From assembly GCA_003649495.1 (NCBI GenBank), contig QMRZ01000093.1:1-6311 (forward strand): DNA of 6,311 nt. Reading direction: 5' to 3'. A program made the translations under genes and the position numbers. Shown here in pieces: positions 1 through 6,193 of this stretch; the stretch's first letter is position 1; each line of letters opens with the position of its first letter. Source of the DNA: Thermoprotei archaeon. Lineage in GTDB: Archaea; Thermoproteota; Thermoprotei; Thermofilales; Thermofilaceae. The notes below the pieces were generated by a model. The model did not search any database and was not told where the DNA came from. It was given only the letters and a program-made list of their open reading frames with translations.

Positions 1-534
1 AGCGCCTACTTCCTTGGGAGGGAGGCTTTAAGGGCCGTGCTATGGGCTTACGATGGGCGAGGCGAGCAGACGGTACTCACCGAGAAGGTGATGGAGGCTC
101 TAGGCATCTCATCTCCGGATGAGATAGTCAGGAAGGTGTACGTGGAGAAGATGAGCGTCCATGAGATAGCTCGGCTAGCTCCCTTAGTAACTGAGGCTGC
201 TAAGAGCGGAGATAAGGTCGCCTCCAGCATCGTGAGAGAGGCGGCCCGCCACCTGGCACTGCACGTAATAGCGCTTGTGAAGAAGCTAGGGATGGAGGGA
301 GAACAACCGATAAAGGTGGCTACAGTAGGCGGGGTCTTTAGAGCTGGCGAGGTAATAATCAAGCCATTTAAGAGCTTCCTCGAGAAGCGCTACAGCGTTG
401 AGATTGTGGAGCCAGAGTTCCCGCCAGCTATAGGAGCCCTCCTACTCTCCTACATGCTGTCAGGCATTGAGGTTTCAGAGGAAATCGTGGAGAATATACG
501 GCGCAGCTACCCTAAGCATAGGCTATACGCCTAG
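1..534 (+). CDS. BadF/BadG/BcrA/BcrD-type ATPase, N-acetylglucosamine kinase-like (5' partial)
   Basis: The reading frame is open from base 1, so the start and roughly the first 140 residues of a usual 300-330 residue protein lie outside the window; 177 residues are visible. The fragment opens with SAYFLGREALRAV followed by YDGRGEQT, which matches the conserved 'GSxYxLGRxALRA...DGRG' stretch of the BadF/BadG/BcrA/BcrD ATPase family, an actin/hexokinase fold that includes N-acetylglucosamine kinases. Near the C-terminus VATVGGVFRAG carries the GGVF loop that contacts adenosine in this fold, and PPAIGALLLSY is the usual last helix. The expected role is cytosolic ATP-dependent phosphorylation of a sugar, possibly an amino sugar. 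The phosphate-binding N-terminal half is not visible, so activity cannot be judged. It lies 50 bases before the nitrilase gene on the same strand. The GTG at 37 is internal to the family homology and is not a real start. A 2-hydroxyacyl-CoA dehydratase activator is less likely, because the DGRG segment and sugar-gene neighbours favour the kinase branch. Confidence 0.85.
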   Translation, partial: SAYFLGREALRAVLWAYDGRGEQTVLTEKVMEALGISSPDEIVRKVYVEKMSVHEIARLAPLVTEAAKSGDKVASSIVREAARHLALHVIALVKKLGMEGEQPIKVATVGGVFRAGEVIIKPFKSFLEKRYSVEIVEPEFPPAIGALLLSYMLSGIEVSEEIVENIRRSYPKHRLYA

Positions 535-549
535 GTTATGGCGTCACGC

Positions 550-557
550 ATTTTTAT
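550..557 (+). promoter_or_regulatory. Possible TATA box for the nitrilase gene
   Basis: ATTTTTAT lies in the gap after the kinase gene. Its centre is about 31 bases before the TTG at 585, which would put a transcription start near 580 given the usual archaeal spacing of 26-27 bases. No clear purine-rich BRE precedes it, so read-through from the upstream gene is an alternative. Confidence 0.4.
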
Positions 558-584
558 CGTCCAAGCCCTAGCTTGAGGTGGGCA

Positions 585-1496
585 TTGGTAGCGTACATTA
601 GAGTGGCCTCGATCTCCATGTATGGCCCTGCCCCGGGCGGCGACGTCGTAAGGAAGAATGTAGCTAAAGCCCTCGAGCATGTGAGACTAGCTCTACACGA
701 TGAGCCGGATCTCATACTGTTGACAGAGGCCTTCCCCACTAGGAGCTTACCCTCTAGGGAGGGGATTAAGTACGCTCAAAAGCTTGATGGCCCCGTAATT
801 AAAGAGTTCGCGAGAGTAGCTGAGGAGCACGGAGTTCACATAGTATGTCCTCTCTACACTAGGGAGGGAGGAAGGGTGTTCAACTCGGCAGTAATCATAG
901 ATGACAGTGGCGAGGTTATCGGCGTCTACCATAAGATGTTCCCGACAATTGGCGAGATAGACGCGGGAATAACTCCTGGCACTAAGCCTGGGATCTTCGA
1001 TACAAAGCTCGGGAGGCTGGGGATCGCTATATGTTTCGACATAAATTTCGATGAAGTATTTGCCGAGTTCCGTAAGAAGGAAGTGAAGCTAGTGCTCTTC
1101 CCCTCAGCCTTTCCTGGAGGAAAGCTCCTTGAGGCAAGAGCGCTGCTGGGCAAGCACTATGTGGTATCAGCGCTGTGGGAGGGAGAAGCGCGCATAGTGG
1201 ATCCGCTGGCCAGAGTACTGGCAAGGTCGAGCTCCTATAACCCCATAATAGTGGCGGACCTGAACCTGGACTTCAAAGTGCTCCACCTAGACTATAACTA
1301 CCTGAAGTTCCCAGATCTAAAGAGGAAGTACGGGAGGAGGGTGAGGATAGATGTGGAGAGGCCTGAGGCCTTCGCCTTATTAGCTTCTGAGTGCGAGGTC
1401 AGCGTGGACGAGATCATGAGGGGATTTGAGCTCGAGGAGCGTGACGAGTACTTCAACCGCTCTAGGAGGAGGGCCGAGGAGGCTAGGTATGCATAA
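585..1496 (+). CDS. Carbon-nitrogen hydrolase (nitrilase superfamily)
   Basis: A cytosolic hydrolase of non-peptide C-N bonds (amide or nitrile). All three catalytic residues are visible: Glu48 in LLTEAFPT, Lys117 in YHKMFP and the nucleophile Cys150 in AICFDINFDE, each at the end of the expected beta strand of the alpha-beta-beta-alpha sandwich. The protein has 303 residues; the core ends near residue 226, and a charged tail of about 75 residues (YGRRVRID, then SVDEIMRGFELE and YFNRS) follows, as I recall for some C-N hydrolases in sugar-degradation loci. The segment between the nucleophile region and IVDPLARVLA is shorter than in most nitrilases. I chose the TTG at 585 because GAGGTG (575-580) precedes it and the TATA-like box at 550-557 predicts transcription from about 580. 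An in-frame TTG at 573 would add four residues. The stop overlaps the start of the oxidoreductase by 8 bases, so the two are probably co-translated. The substrate is unknown. Confidence 0.9.
   Translation: MVAYIRVASISMYGPAPGGDVVRKNVAKALEHVRLALHDEPDLILLTEAFPTRSLPSREGIKYAQKLDGPVIKEFARVAEEHGVHIVCPLYTREGGRVFNSAVIIDDSGEVIGVYHKMFPTIGEIDAGITPGTKPGIFDTKLGRLGIAICFDINFDEVFAEFRKKEVKLVLFPSAFPGGKLLEARALLGKHYVVSALWEGEARIVDPLARVLARSSSYNPIIVADLNLDFKVLHLDYNYLKFPDLKRKYGRRVRIDVERPEAFALLASECEVSVDEIMRGFELEERDEYFNRSRRRAEEARYA
1476..1482 (+). promoter_or_regulatory. Shine-Dalgarno site of the Gfo/Idh/MocA gene
   Basis: GAGGAGG lies 6 bases before the ATG at 1489, inside the last codons of the nitrilase gene. It supports 1489 over the upstream in-frame GTG at 1426, which would add 21 residues with no similarity to the family. 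Confidence 0.65.
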
Positions 1497-2454
1497 AGTT
1501 AGGGTAGGCTTTGTGGGAGCTGGTGTTCACGCAGTAGCTGTACACTACCCCTCCCTCACTAAGATGCGTGATGTAGAGATAGCCGCAGTCTGCGACCTCA
1601 GGGAGGAGAGGATAAGACTAGTTAAAGCTAGGTTTGGAGTGAAGAAGGGCTACACGGACTACAGGAGGATGCTGAAAGAGGAGAATCTAGACGCAGTTTA
1701 CGTAATTACCCCTCCACACCAGCTCTACGACATAGTTGCCGACGCCTTAGAAATGGGGTTAAACGTCTTCATAGAGAAGCCTCCCGGCATAACTAGGTTT
1801 CAGATTGAGAGCTTAGCTAGTATAGCTGAGAGGAATAACTGTATCACAATGGTTGGGTTCAACAGGAGATTCATACCACTCCTAAGGATGGCTAGGGAGG
1901 CGGTGTTAGAGGAGGGGGAGATCAACACGTGTGTAGCTGAGTTTCACAAGTACTACCCAGAGAAACTGGCGTACTACAGGGGGGCGGTAGACATCCTAAC
2001 ATGTGACGCTATCCACGCAGTTGACGTCCTCAGGTGGATCTGCGGCAAGCATAAGAGAGTGCTTAGCGTTGTTAAGAGGTTTGAAAGGCCTTACGAGAAC
2101 GCGTTCTATGCCTTAATAGAATTCGAGAAAGACAGGGTGGGCGTGCTTCTCGCCAACTGGGCGAGCGGGGGGCGAGTGCACAGGTTTGAGCTACACACAA
2201 TGGGCGCATCCGCCTACGTGGATCCAGATGATAGGGCATTAATTTATAAGCATGGCTCCCTAGAGGCCGTCGTGACTACTCAGGAGGCAGCTGGTAGCGA
2301 TGACCGCGTAGTCTATTACGGCTTTTACCATGAAAATAGGCACTTCATAGACTGCGTGAAGGAGGGGAGGCAACCCGAGACTAGCTTCAGAGAGGCAGTT
2401 AACACAATGAAGCTGATCGAGGACATTTACCGCGAAGCGACACAGCTTAGATAA
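1489..2454 (+). CDS. Gfo/Idh/MocA family NAD(P)-dependent oxidoreductase
   Basis: A predicted cytosolic dehydrogenase acting on a sugar, polyol or related compound. The Rossmann fold begins at once with VRVGFVGAGVH (residues 4-14, GxGxxx loop), followed by the acidic end of beta-2 (CDLRE, Asp36), which suggests a preference for NAD over NADP. ITPPHQLY (residues 73-80) and the signature EKPPG with Lys97 follow. The second alpha/beta domain holds GFNRRF (123-128) and DAIHAVD (Asp173, His176, Asp179), the usual catalytic Lys/Asp/His set, so the enzyme looks intact. Its length of 321 residues is slightly short for the family, which usually has 330-380. The start is set by family homology and by the Shine-Dalgarno site at 1476-1482. 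It is translationally coupled to the nitrilase, which hints that the two enzymes act on the same compound or on consecutive intermediates. The gene ends 19 bases from the convergent gene at 2474. Substrate specificity cannot be read from the sequence. Confidence 0.92.
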   Translation: MHKVRVGFVGAGVHAVAVHYPSLTKMRDVEIAAVCDLREERIRLVKARFGVKKGYTDYRRMLKEENLDAVYVITPPHQLYDIVADALEMGLNVFIEKPPGITRFQIESLASIAERNNCITMVGFNRRFIPLLRMAREAVLEEGEINTCVAEFHKYYPEKLAYYRGAVDILTCDAIHAVDVLRWICGKHKRVLSVVKRFERPYENAFYALIEFEKDRVGVLLANWASGGRVHRFELHTMGASAYVDPDDRALIYKHGSLEAVVTTQEAAGSDDRVVYYGFYHENRHFIDCVKEGRQPETSFREAVNTMKLIEDIYREATQLR

Positions 2455-2473
2455 TCGGTAGAGCGCTGCGGCA

Positions 2474-2956
2474 CTATGCCTCAACGTGTGGACCAAATAT
2501 CCTGTCCTTCACCCTCCAAGTCAGCATCGGCGGCAGCTCACTGGCTGGCCACGCCTTATAGGCTCTCTCAAGCGAGGATACCAGCTTCCGCAAGTCCCCC
2601 TTGCGCAACTGCATCTTCACGTAGATCTTAGCGCCTTGGCCTAGCACTAGCACAGCAGTAGGGCCTGTTAGCTTAATTGAGAGGAACAATCCAGTGCTCC
2701 TCGAAGTATAGGTCAACTTCCGCCTAGCCTCTTTAAACATCCTCTTCACATTATCTAAGAGCTTCTCAAGGGAGGAGGCTGGGATGGCCAGCGTGGGACT
2801 CCACCACCTGCTACGCCTCGACCTAGCTTTAGCTGCGAATACTAGCAATGCCTTTCCCCCGGCGCTAGGAACTAGTACAAGGAATAGCGTCGTGGACCTC
2901 TGGCTCACTTTTATGAATGAGGTTCTACCTATACGTACTTCCGCGATCTTAGCCAT
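2474..2956 (-). CDS. Unrecognised archaeal protein with two similar beta-rich/helix repeats
   Basis: I do not recognise this 160-residue protein. It is basic, has no signal peptide or membrane segment and no catalytic motif. It reads as two related halves. RSTTLFL (residues 20-26) recurs as RSTGLFL (86-92), each followed by a hydrophobic strand (KALLVFAA; TAVLVLGQ), another strand (TLAIPA; VKMQLR) and an amphipathic helix (LEKLLDNVKRMFKEA at 63-77; LRKLVSSLERAYKA at 122-135). This strand-rich unit plus helix, duplicated, resembles the layout of PC4, Whirly or PUR-type nucleic-acid-binding folds. With the basic stretch KARSRRSRWW (43-52), a DNA- or RNA-binding role is possible, but that is inference. 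The ATG at 2956 follows GAGG with 5 bases between, and a TATA-like box lies about 33 bases upstream, so it is probably transcribed alone. It separates the two sugar-gene arms and may be unrelated to them. Confidence 0.75.
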   Translation of the reverse strand: MAKIAEVRIGRTSFIKVSQRSTTLFLVLVPSAGGKALLVFAAKARSRRSRWWSPTLAIPASSLEKLLDNVKRMFKEARRKLTYTSRSTGLFLSIKLTGPTAVLVLGQGAKIYVKMQLRKGDLRKLVSSLERAYKAWPASELPPMLTWRVKDRIFGPHVEA

Positions 2957-2985
2957 CTAAGCCTCGACGTACTGAGTAGCGCACT

Positions 2986-2993
2986 GTAAAAGT
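2986..2993 (-). promoter_or_regulatory. Possible TATA box for the 160-residue protein gene
   Basis: On the - strand the sequence reads GGTTAAACTTTTACAG, with the A/T-rich core centred near 2989. The usual 26-27 base spacing would start transcription near 2963, giving a leader of about 7 bases before the ATG at 2956. Position is good; the match to a TATA consensus is moderate. Confidence 0.45.
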
Positions 2994-3029
2994 TTAACCT
3001 TCTCCAAGCTCGTGACTACGTTGCCCTGT

Positions 3030-3482
3030 TTAGCTAATTCCAAAGAGCCTTACCGCATTCTCCCTCAGTATCCTAGTAGCCACCCCGAGTGCTTCATCGA
3101 GGCTCCAGCGACCCTTGACAGCCCTCCTCTTCATCTTCTCAATTAACCTGAGATAAGAGGATCTGGACAGCTCGGCCACGCCGTACAGCTCTCTAATAGC
3201 CACCTTAATTACCTGGCCATAACCTGTAGTACAAGCGTATTCCCACCACTCCTCGAAGACGGGCCATCTCTCCTCCCAGGGAATTCTCGGATTCCTGAGC
3301 TTCTCGAGGTCTTGAGGGCTCAGGCCTGCCACTAGGAAGTCCGTGGATAAGTAGTGGGTGAGGAACAGAGATATCGGGTCCTGAGGCTTCGAGATGCGTG
3401 ATTCTTCAGGCTCTAAGTGCTCATGAGTGTCGACTAAGGAGGTTGTGCGAACCACTCCTTCTAAATCACCTATGTTGCTCAA
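3030..3482 (-). CDS. Internally truncated amidohydrolase (N- and C-terminal ends joined, central barrel missing)
   Basis: A 150-residue protein whose ends both look like one metal-dependent amidohydrolase family (Amidohydro_2-like TIM barrels, usually about 350-400 residues). Residues 16-24 read LVDTHEHLE, with His20 and His22 as the first-strand metal pair. Then come LFLTHYLSTDFL (39-50), a segment with paired tryptophans, and TGYGQVIKVAIRELYGV (86-102), all typical of the N-terminal third. From about residue 127 it reads SLDEALGVATRILRENAVRLFG, the typical last helix of the same family. The middle, about 200-250 residues with the remaining His and Asp metal ligands, is absent, and there is no frameshift or stop at the junction near residues 118-128. 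It starts with TTG at 3482, overlapping the upstream stop as TTGA, with GGGGAG 6 bases before it. It is therefore still translated in the operon, but is probably not an active hydrolase. An assembly collapse is the main alternative. Confidence 0.7.
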   Translation of the reverse strand: MSNIGDLEGVVRTTSLVDTHEHLEPEESRISKPQDPISLFLTHYLSTDFLVAGLSPQDLEKLRNPRIPWEERWPVFEEWWEYACTTGYGQVIKVAIRELYGVAELSRSSYLRLIEKMKRRAVKGRWSLDEALGVATRILRENAVRLFGIS

Positions 3483-4285
3483 GACGGGCTCCCCGCTAGC
3501 TTCATCCTGAGGCTCAACGCCTTCAGGTAGCCGAGCCCCACACCAACTCCTATCAGCTGATCCCTCGCTCCTTCATACTCAATGGAGAAGTATCCATTAA
3601 AGCCGTGCGCCTCTAGCTCCCTAGCTATGGACTCAAAGTCTATTACTCCCTCTCCTGGTGCACACGGCACTCCCTTCTCATCAATATCCTTAGCGTGCAC
3701 GTGGATCACCCACCTCCCCAGCTTACGAGCCGCAGCTACTGGGTCATCACCAGCGTGCACGAAGTTCCCAGTATCGAAGTTAAGCTTTAGGCCGGGGGAG
3801 TTCACAGCTTTTAGAAGCCTCTCAATGACCGATGCCTTACTGAAGTAGGCTCCGTGGTTCTCGAGCGCGAGGACTACTCCCTCACTTAGCGCGTAGTCAG
3901 CGACTTCCGATAACGCCTCTATCACCCACTCCTCCACCTGCTTAGGATCCATTCCCTCTCTTAAGCTACCGGCGAATATCCTCAGCTTCTCCGCCCCCAT
4001 ATCCTTCGCCTCGCGTATAGCGGCCTTAACCCTCTCAATCTCTGCTCTCCGCTCCTCCGCCCTGAGTTTAGCGAAGTCATTGCTGGTTATATAGCAGGCC
4101 AGCTCTAGGCCCAGCTCCTCGAGCCTCCTCTTAGCCTCCCTCCTCTCTTCACAACTCTTCCAGTAATAGCCCAAGTCCACGCCGTCTGCCCCGAGCTCAG
4201 CAACTACCTCTACGAACTTAGGCACGTCTAATATGCCTCTTGACACATAATCCCTCACGCTGTATATGGTCACTGAGAGCTTCAT
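3479..4285 (-). CDS. Sugar phosphate isomerase/epimerase-type TIM barrel protein (AP endonuclease 2 / xylose isomerase-like)
   Basis: A 268-residue cytosolic protein with the metal-dependent TIM barrel shared by sugar isomerases, epimerases and endonuclease IV. The likely metal ligands are all present: Glu142 in LALENHG, Asp171 in NFDTGN, His197 in HVHAKD and Glu236 in YFSIEYEG. The first strand is LSVTIYSVRDY (3-13), and GADGVDLGYYW (32-42) forms the second. FAGSLREGMDP at 104-114 sits where substrate-binding loops occur. The likely job is isomerisation or epimerisation of a ketose or keto-inositol type compound, not DNA repair, judging by the neighbours. The ATG at 4285 is preceded by GGAGG with 4 bases between and overlaps the upstream stop as ATGA, so the longer frame to 4336, which adds a glycine-rich non-homologous stretch, was rejected. 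It is the middle gene of a three-gene operon and is related to the gene before it. Confidence 0.9.
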   Translation of the reverse strand: MKLSVTIYSVRDYVSRGILDVPKFVEVVAELGADGVDLGYYWKSCEERREAKRRLEELGLELACYITSNDFAKLRAEERRAEIERVKAAIREAKDMGAEKLRIFAGSLREGMDPKQVEEWVIEALSEVADYALSEGVVLALENHGAYFSKASVIERLLKAVNSPGLKLNFDTGNFVHAGDDPVAAARKLGRWVIHVHAKDIDEKGVPCAPGEGVIDFESIARELEAHGFNGYFSIEYEGARDQLIGVGVGLGYLKALSLRMKLAGSPS

Positions 4286-5163
4286 GGCCCCTCCCCCGCC
4301 GCCCTTTCCAGCAAGCTCTTGAGGTTTCTGATGCAAATAGTGGACGCGTACTCGCCCATCGCAGAATAGGCCTCGCCACCCGGTAGCTCAACTAGCTCCC
4401 TGGGGAGTTGCTTAGGGCGCCAGTGAGTTTCAAGCGACAGGTAGCCCGTGTACCCGTCCCTCACTAAGGCCTTTAACTGCTCCAGCCAATTGACCTCACC
4501 TTCGCCTACTGGAGTAAACTCGTAGCCACCGTCTACTCGTCGCCCATCTTTAACGTGTACGTGCACGAAGAAGCCCCTCACGTAGCTGTACCCCTCGGGA
4601 TACGGCTGCTCCCCCTCCGGGTCGAAGACGTCGTTTCCTGGATCCCACACACCGCTCACTACATTCGGCTTAGAGACTGCATCTAGAAACTGCCGTAGCC
4701 TTCTGCCATTATTGACGTGAGTGGAAGGCTCGTTCTCAACTGCTAGCACCACTCCCTCACTAGTAGCCACGTCGACGGCTGCCATGAACTTCTCCAGGAT
4801 CTGATCGAGGTACTGATCTAGGCTGCCCTTACGCCAGAACGTGAAGATCCTTATAATGCGTGTATCGAGCGCCTTAGCTAGCGCTATACACCTCTCCAGT
4901 ATGTCCATGTGCTCCCTATACTCCTCCTCGGATAGCAGATCACACTTGAAGACTGGAGACGCAATCGCGCTAACTTCTAACCCAGCGCTCTCCAACTCTT
5001 TCCTTATCTCTCCAGCTTTATCCACTAACTCATGCGGCTTCATGTTCCAGAGAGTCCTTACCTCGATCCCCTCCAACCCATGATTCACGGCAAAATCTAT
5101 TACTCGAGCTAGCTCCTGAGAAACTTCATCCGTTATTACGCTGAGCTTAATGCTACGGCTCAT
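4282..5163 (-). CDS. Sugar phosphate isomerase/epimerase-type TIM barrel protein, second paralogue
   Basis: First gene of the operon, 293 residues, same fold family as its downstream neighbour but clearly diverged. It opens with KLSVITDEVSQ (6-16) and GLEGIEVRTLW (29-39), followed by SAIASPVFKCDL (65-76), as in a branch of sugar isomerase/epimerases common in sugar-degradation loci. The likely metal ligands are Glu143 in LAVENEPSTH, Asp174 in VWDPGND, His203 in FVHVHVKD and Glu245 in YLSLETHW. ETHWRP is followed by an extra loop (residues 246-275) before the last helix, making it about 25 residues longer than its neighbour. The expected activity is metal-dependent isomerisation or epimerisation of a sugar or its phosphate; the substrate is not evident. 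I chose the ATG at 5163; a TTG codon immediately before it (5166) is also possible. A TATA box about 30 bases upstream predicts transcription starting at about 5166, so the message is probably leaderless. Its stop overlaps the next start as ATGA. Confidence 0.9.
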   Translation of the reverse strand: MSRSIKLSVITDEVSQELARVIDFAVNHGLEGIEVRTLWNMKPHELVDKAGEIRKELESAGLEVSAIASPVFKCDLLSEEEYREHMDILERCIALAKALDTRIIRIFTFWRKGSLDQYLDQILEKFMAAVDVATSEGVVLAVENEPSTHVNNGRRLRQFLDAVSKPNVVSGVWDPGNDVFDPEGEQPYPEGYSYVRGFFVHVHVKDGRRVDGGYEFTPVGEGEVNWLEQLKALVRDGYTGYLSLETHWRPKQLPRELVELPGGEAYSAMGEYASTICIRNLKSLLERAAGEGP

Positions 5164-5187
5164 CAAGGCATACTCGGCGACGATGGC

Positions 5188-5197
5188 AAATATATAT
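5188..5197 (-). promoter_or_regulatory. TATA box of the isomerase/amidohydrolase operon
   Basis: ATATATATTT on the - strand is the strongest TATA match in the window. Its centre near 5193 predicts transcription from about 5166, at the start codon itself, so translation would be leaderless; no Shine-Dalgarno sequence precedes the start, in agreement. The rest of the 5164-5301 gap shows no gene, RNA motif or clear operator palindrome. Confidence 0.7.
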
Positions 5198-5301
5198 GGC
5201 CTCCCTTCTGCCTTTGAGACGAAGTTTCCTAGCTTGAGGTCAGTTACAGAAGCAGCTTAATCTTTAGTAGAGAGCTGGGCTAATGTGATAATTTTAAGGC
5301 A

Positions 5302-6147
5302 TTAGCTATGCTGAGAGGCCTTGCTAGCTATTGAGAGGAGGAACGGTGATACAGCTATTAGGTAGAGCGGGAGTAGCCAGGAGGGTGCTCTGGCATTCAC
5401 GACCTTCCAGATTTTAGCTGTGGGGTCCAGCTTTAACAGGCTAAAACTCACGTAGTCTCCAACCCACAGATACCTGCCATCCCACGCTAAGCCCGAGGCC
5501 GCTGGTGTAGGTGTGTAGTACGTCCTCCTTCGAGAGAAGCCTTCCCACGAGAGGAGGAGCAGCGTGGCATTGTCGGGCACGAGTAGCCAGAGCCCCTCCT
5601 CACTGGCCGTGAGCCCTCTCAGGGGCGGCACACCTGTCATAAGGACTGTTACTTTTCCACCACTGAACGCCATGAGACCCCTACTCGCAGCGTCATACAC
5701 GTACAGTGTGCCATTATAATACGCTAGGGCAGTGGGGTAGACCAGCTCCTCACACACTCTCTCAACGACCTCCCCCCTCGAGGGATCAATGGCTATCACC
5801 TGCCCTATCAGAGCATCAGCAATCCAGAGGATGCCAGCTCCATATGCCAGCTCTGTCGGTACCATCCCTTTAACAGTTAGCCGCCTAGCCACCGTGCCAT
5901 CTGTCAAATTGATCCCTAGTATCAGCCCCTGGCTGGGATAGCTCACCCACAGCAAGTCCTCACCTGCCGCTAAGCCCGTAGGCGAGGAGTTGAGAGGCAC
6001 AAGGCTCTCCACAACCTTAATCTTCATCTCAGAGACAGGCACTTTCCGGGCGAACACTCCCAACTCGAATAGAAGCGCTAGTACGCCAAAGAATAGAGTT
6101 ATCAGGGTTATAGCCGTGAGCTCAGGCTTTATGCTCTCCCTAACCAC
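5302..6147 (-). CDS. Membrane-anchored extracytoplasmic beta-propeller protein (Vgb/NHL/YVTN-like repeats)
   Basis: A 281-residue protein with one hydrophobic helix near each end (about 9-30 and 256-275) and a repeat domain between them. Basic residues before the first helix predict an inside N-terminus, placing the domain outside the cell. Five related units of about 35-40 residues start near residues 56, 97, 138, 176 and 217. Each has a 'PTGLAxxxxxLW' type opening (PTGLAAGEDLLWV, PTELAYGAGILWI, PTALAYYNGTLYV, LRGLTASEEGLWL, ASGLAWDGRYLWV) and often ends in a 'IDPxxGxV' strand, the pattern of propellers such as virginiamycin B lyase-like and NHL/YVTN proteins. Four N-x-S/T sequons (Asn53, 80, 145, 193) fit surface glycosylation. 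No catalytic site is evident; a binding or sensory role is more likely than lyase activity. It starts with GTG at 6147, 46 bases after the ABC ATPase stop, so the two may share an mRNA and act together in uptake. The specific function is not known. Confidence 0.8.
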   Translation of the reverse strand: MVRESIKPELTAITLITLFFGVLALLFELGVFARKVPVSEMKIKVVESLVPLNSSPTGLAAGEDLLWVSYPSQGLILGINLTDGTVARRLTVKGMVPTELAYGAGILWIADALIGQVIAIDPSRGEVVERVCEELVYPTALAYYNGTLYVYDAASRGLMAFSGGKVTVLMTGVPPLRGLTASEEGLWLLVPDNATLLLLSWEGFSRRRTYYTPTPAASGLAWDGRYLWVGDYVSFSLLKLDPTAKIWKVVNARAPSWLLPLYLIAVSPFLLSIASKASQHS

Positions 6148-6174
6148 GTGACTAAGCAGCAGGAGACTTGTTAG

Positions 6175-6182
6175 CTTTATCG
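6175..6182 (-). promoter_or_regulatory. Weak TATA-like element before the beta-propeller gene
   Basis: CGATAAAG on the - strand lies about 31 bases before the GTG at 6147, so it could give a leader of a few bases. The match is weak, and co-transcription with the upstream ABC transporter gene is just as plausible. Confidence 0.25.
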
Positions 6183-6193
6183 TCCTTGAGTTC

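Noticed and set aside
1426..1488. Upstream extension of the oxidoreductase frame to a GTG at 1426
   Set aside because: The added 21 residues lie inside the nitrilase gene, show no family similarity, and the Rossmann strand starts right after the ATG at 1489, which has its own Shine-Dalgarno site.
2455..2473. Possible terminator between the convergent genes
   Set aside because: The 19-base gap contains a short AGCGCT palindrome but no T-run on either strand, so an archaeal terminator is not supported.
3030..3482. Amidohydrolase explained by a frameshift, with the missing part in another frame
   Set aside because: The two homologous ends are in one uninterrupted frame and only 73 bases separate the gene from the next, so the missing middle is not in this window.
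3582..3848. Open frame on the + strand opposite the downstream isomerase
   Set aside because: It is antisense to a gene with intact family motifs and its translation resembles no protein; the same applies to open frames opposite other genes, such as 4841-5083 on + and 926-1153 on -.
4286..4336. Upstream extension of the downstream isomerase to 4336
   Set aside because: It adds a glycine-rich stretch that is the out-of-frame reading of the previous gene's end and its GGGGGAGGGG ribosome site; the ATGA overlap at 4285 is the natural start.
5285..5313. Possible C/D box small RNA (GTGATAA followed by CTGA)
   Set aside because: The C box match is imperfect, only about 18 bases separate the boxes, there is no C'/D' pair, and CTGA lies within the propeller gene.
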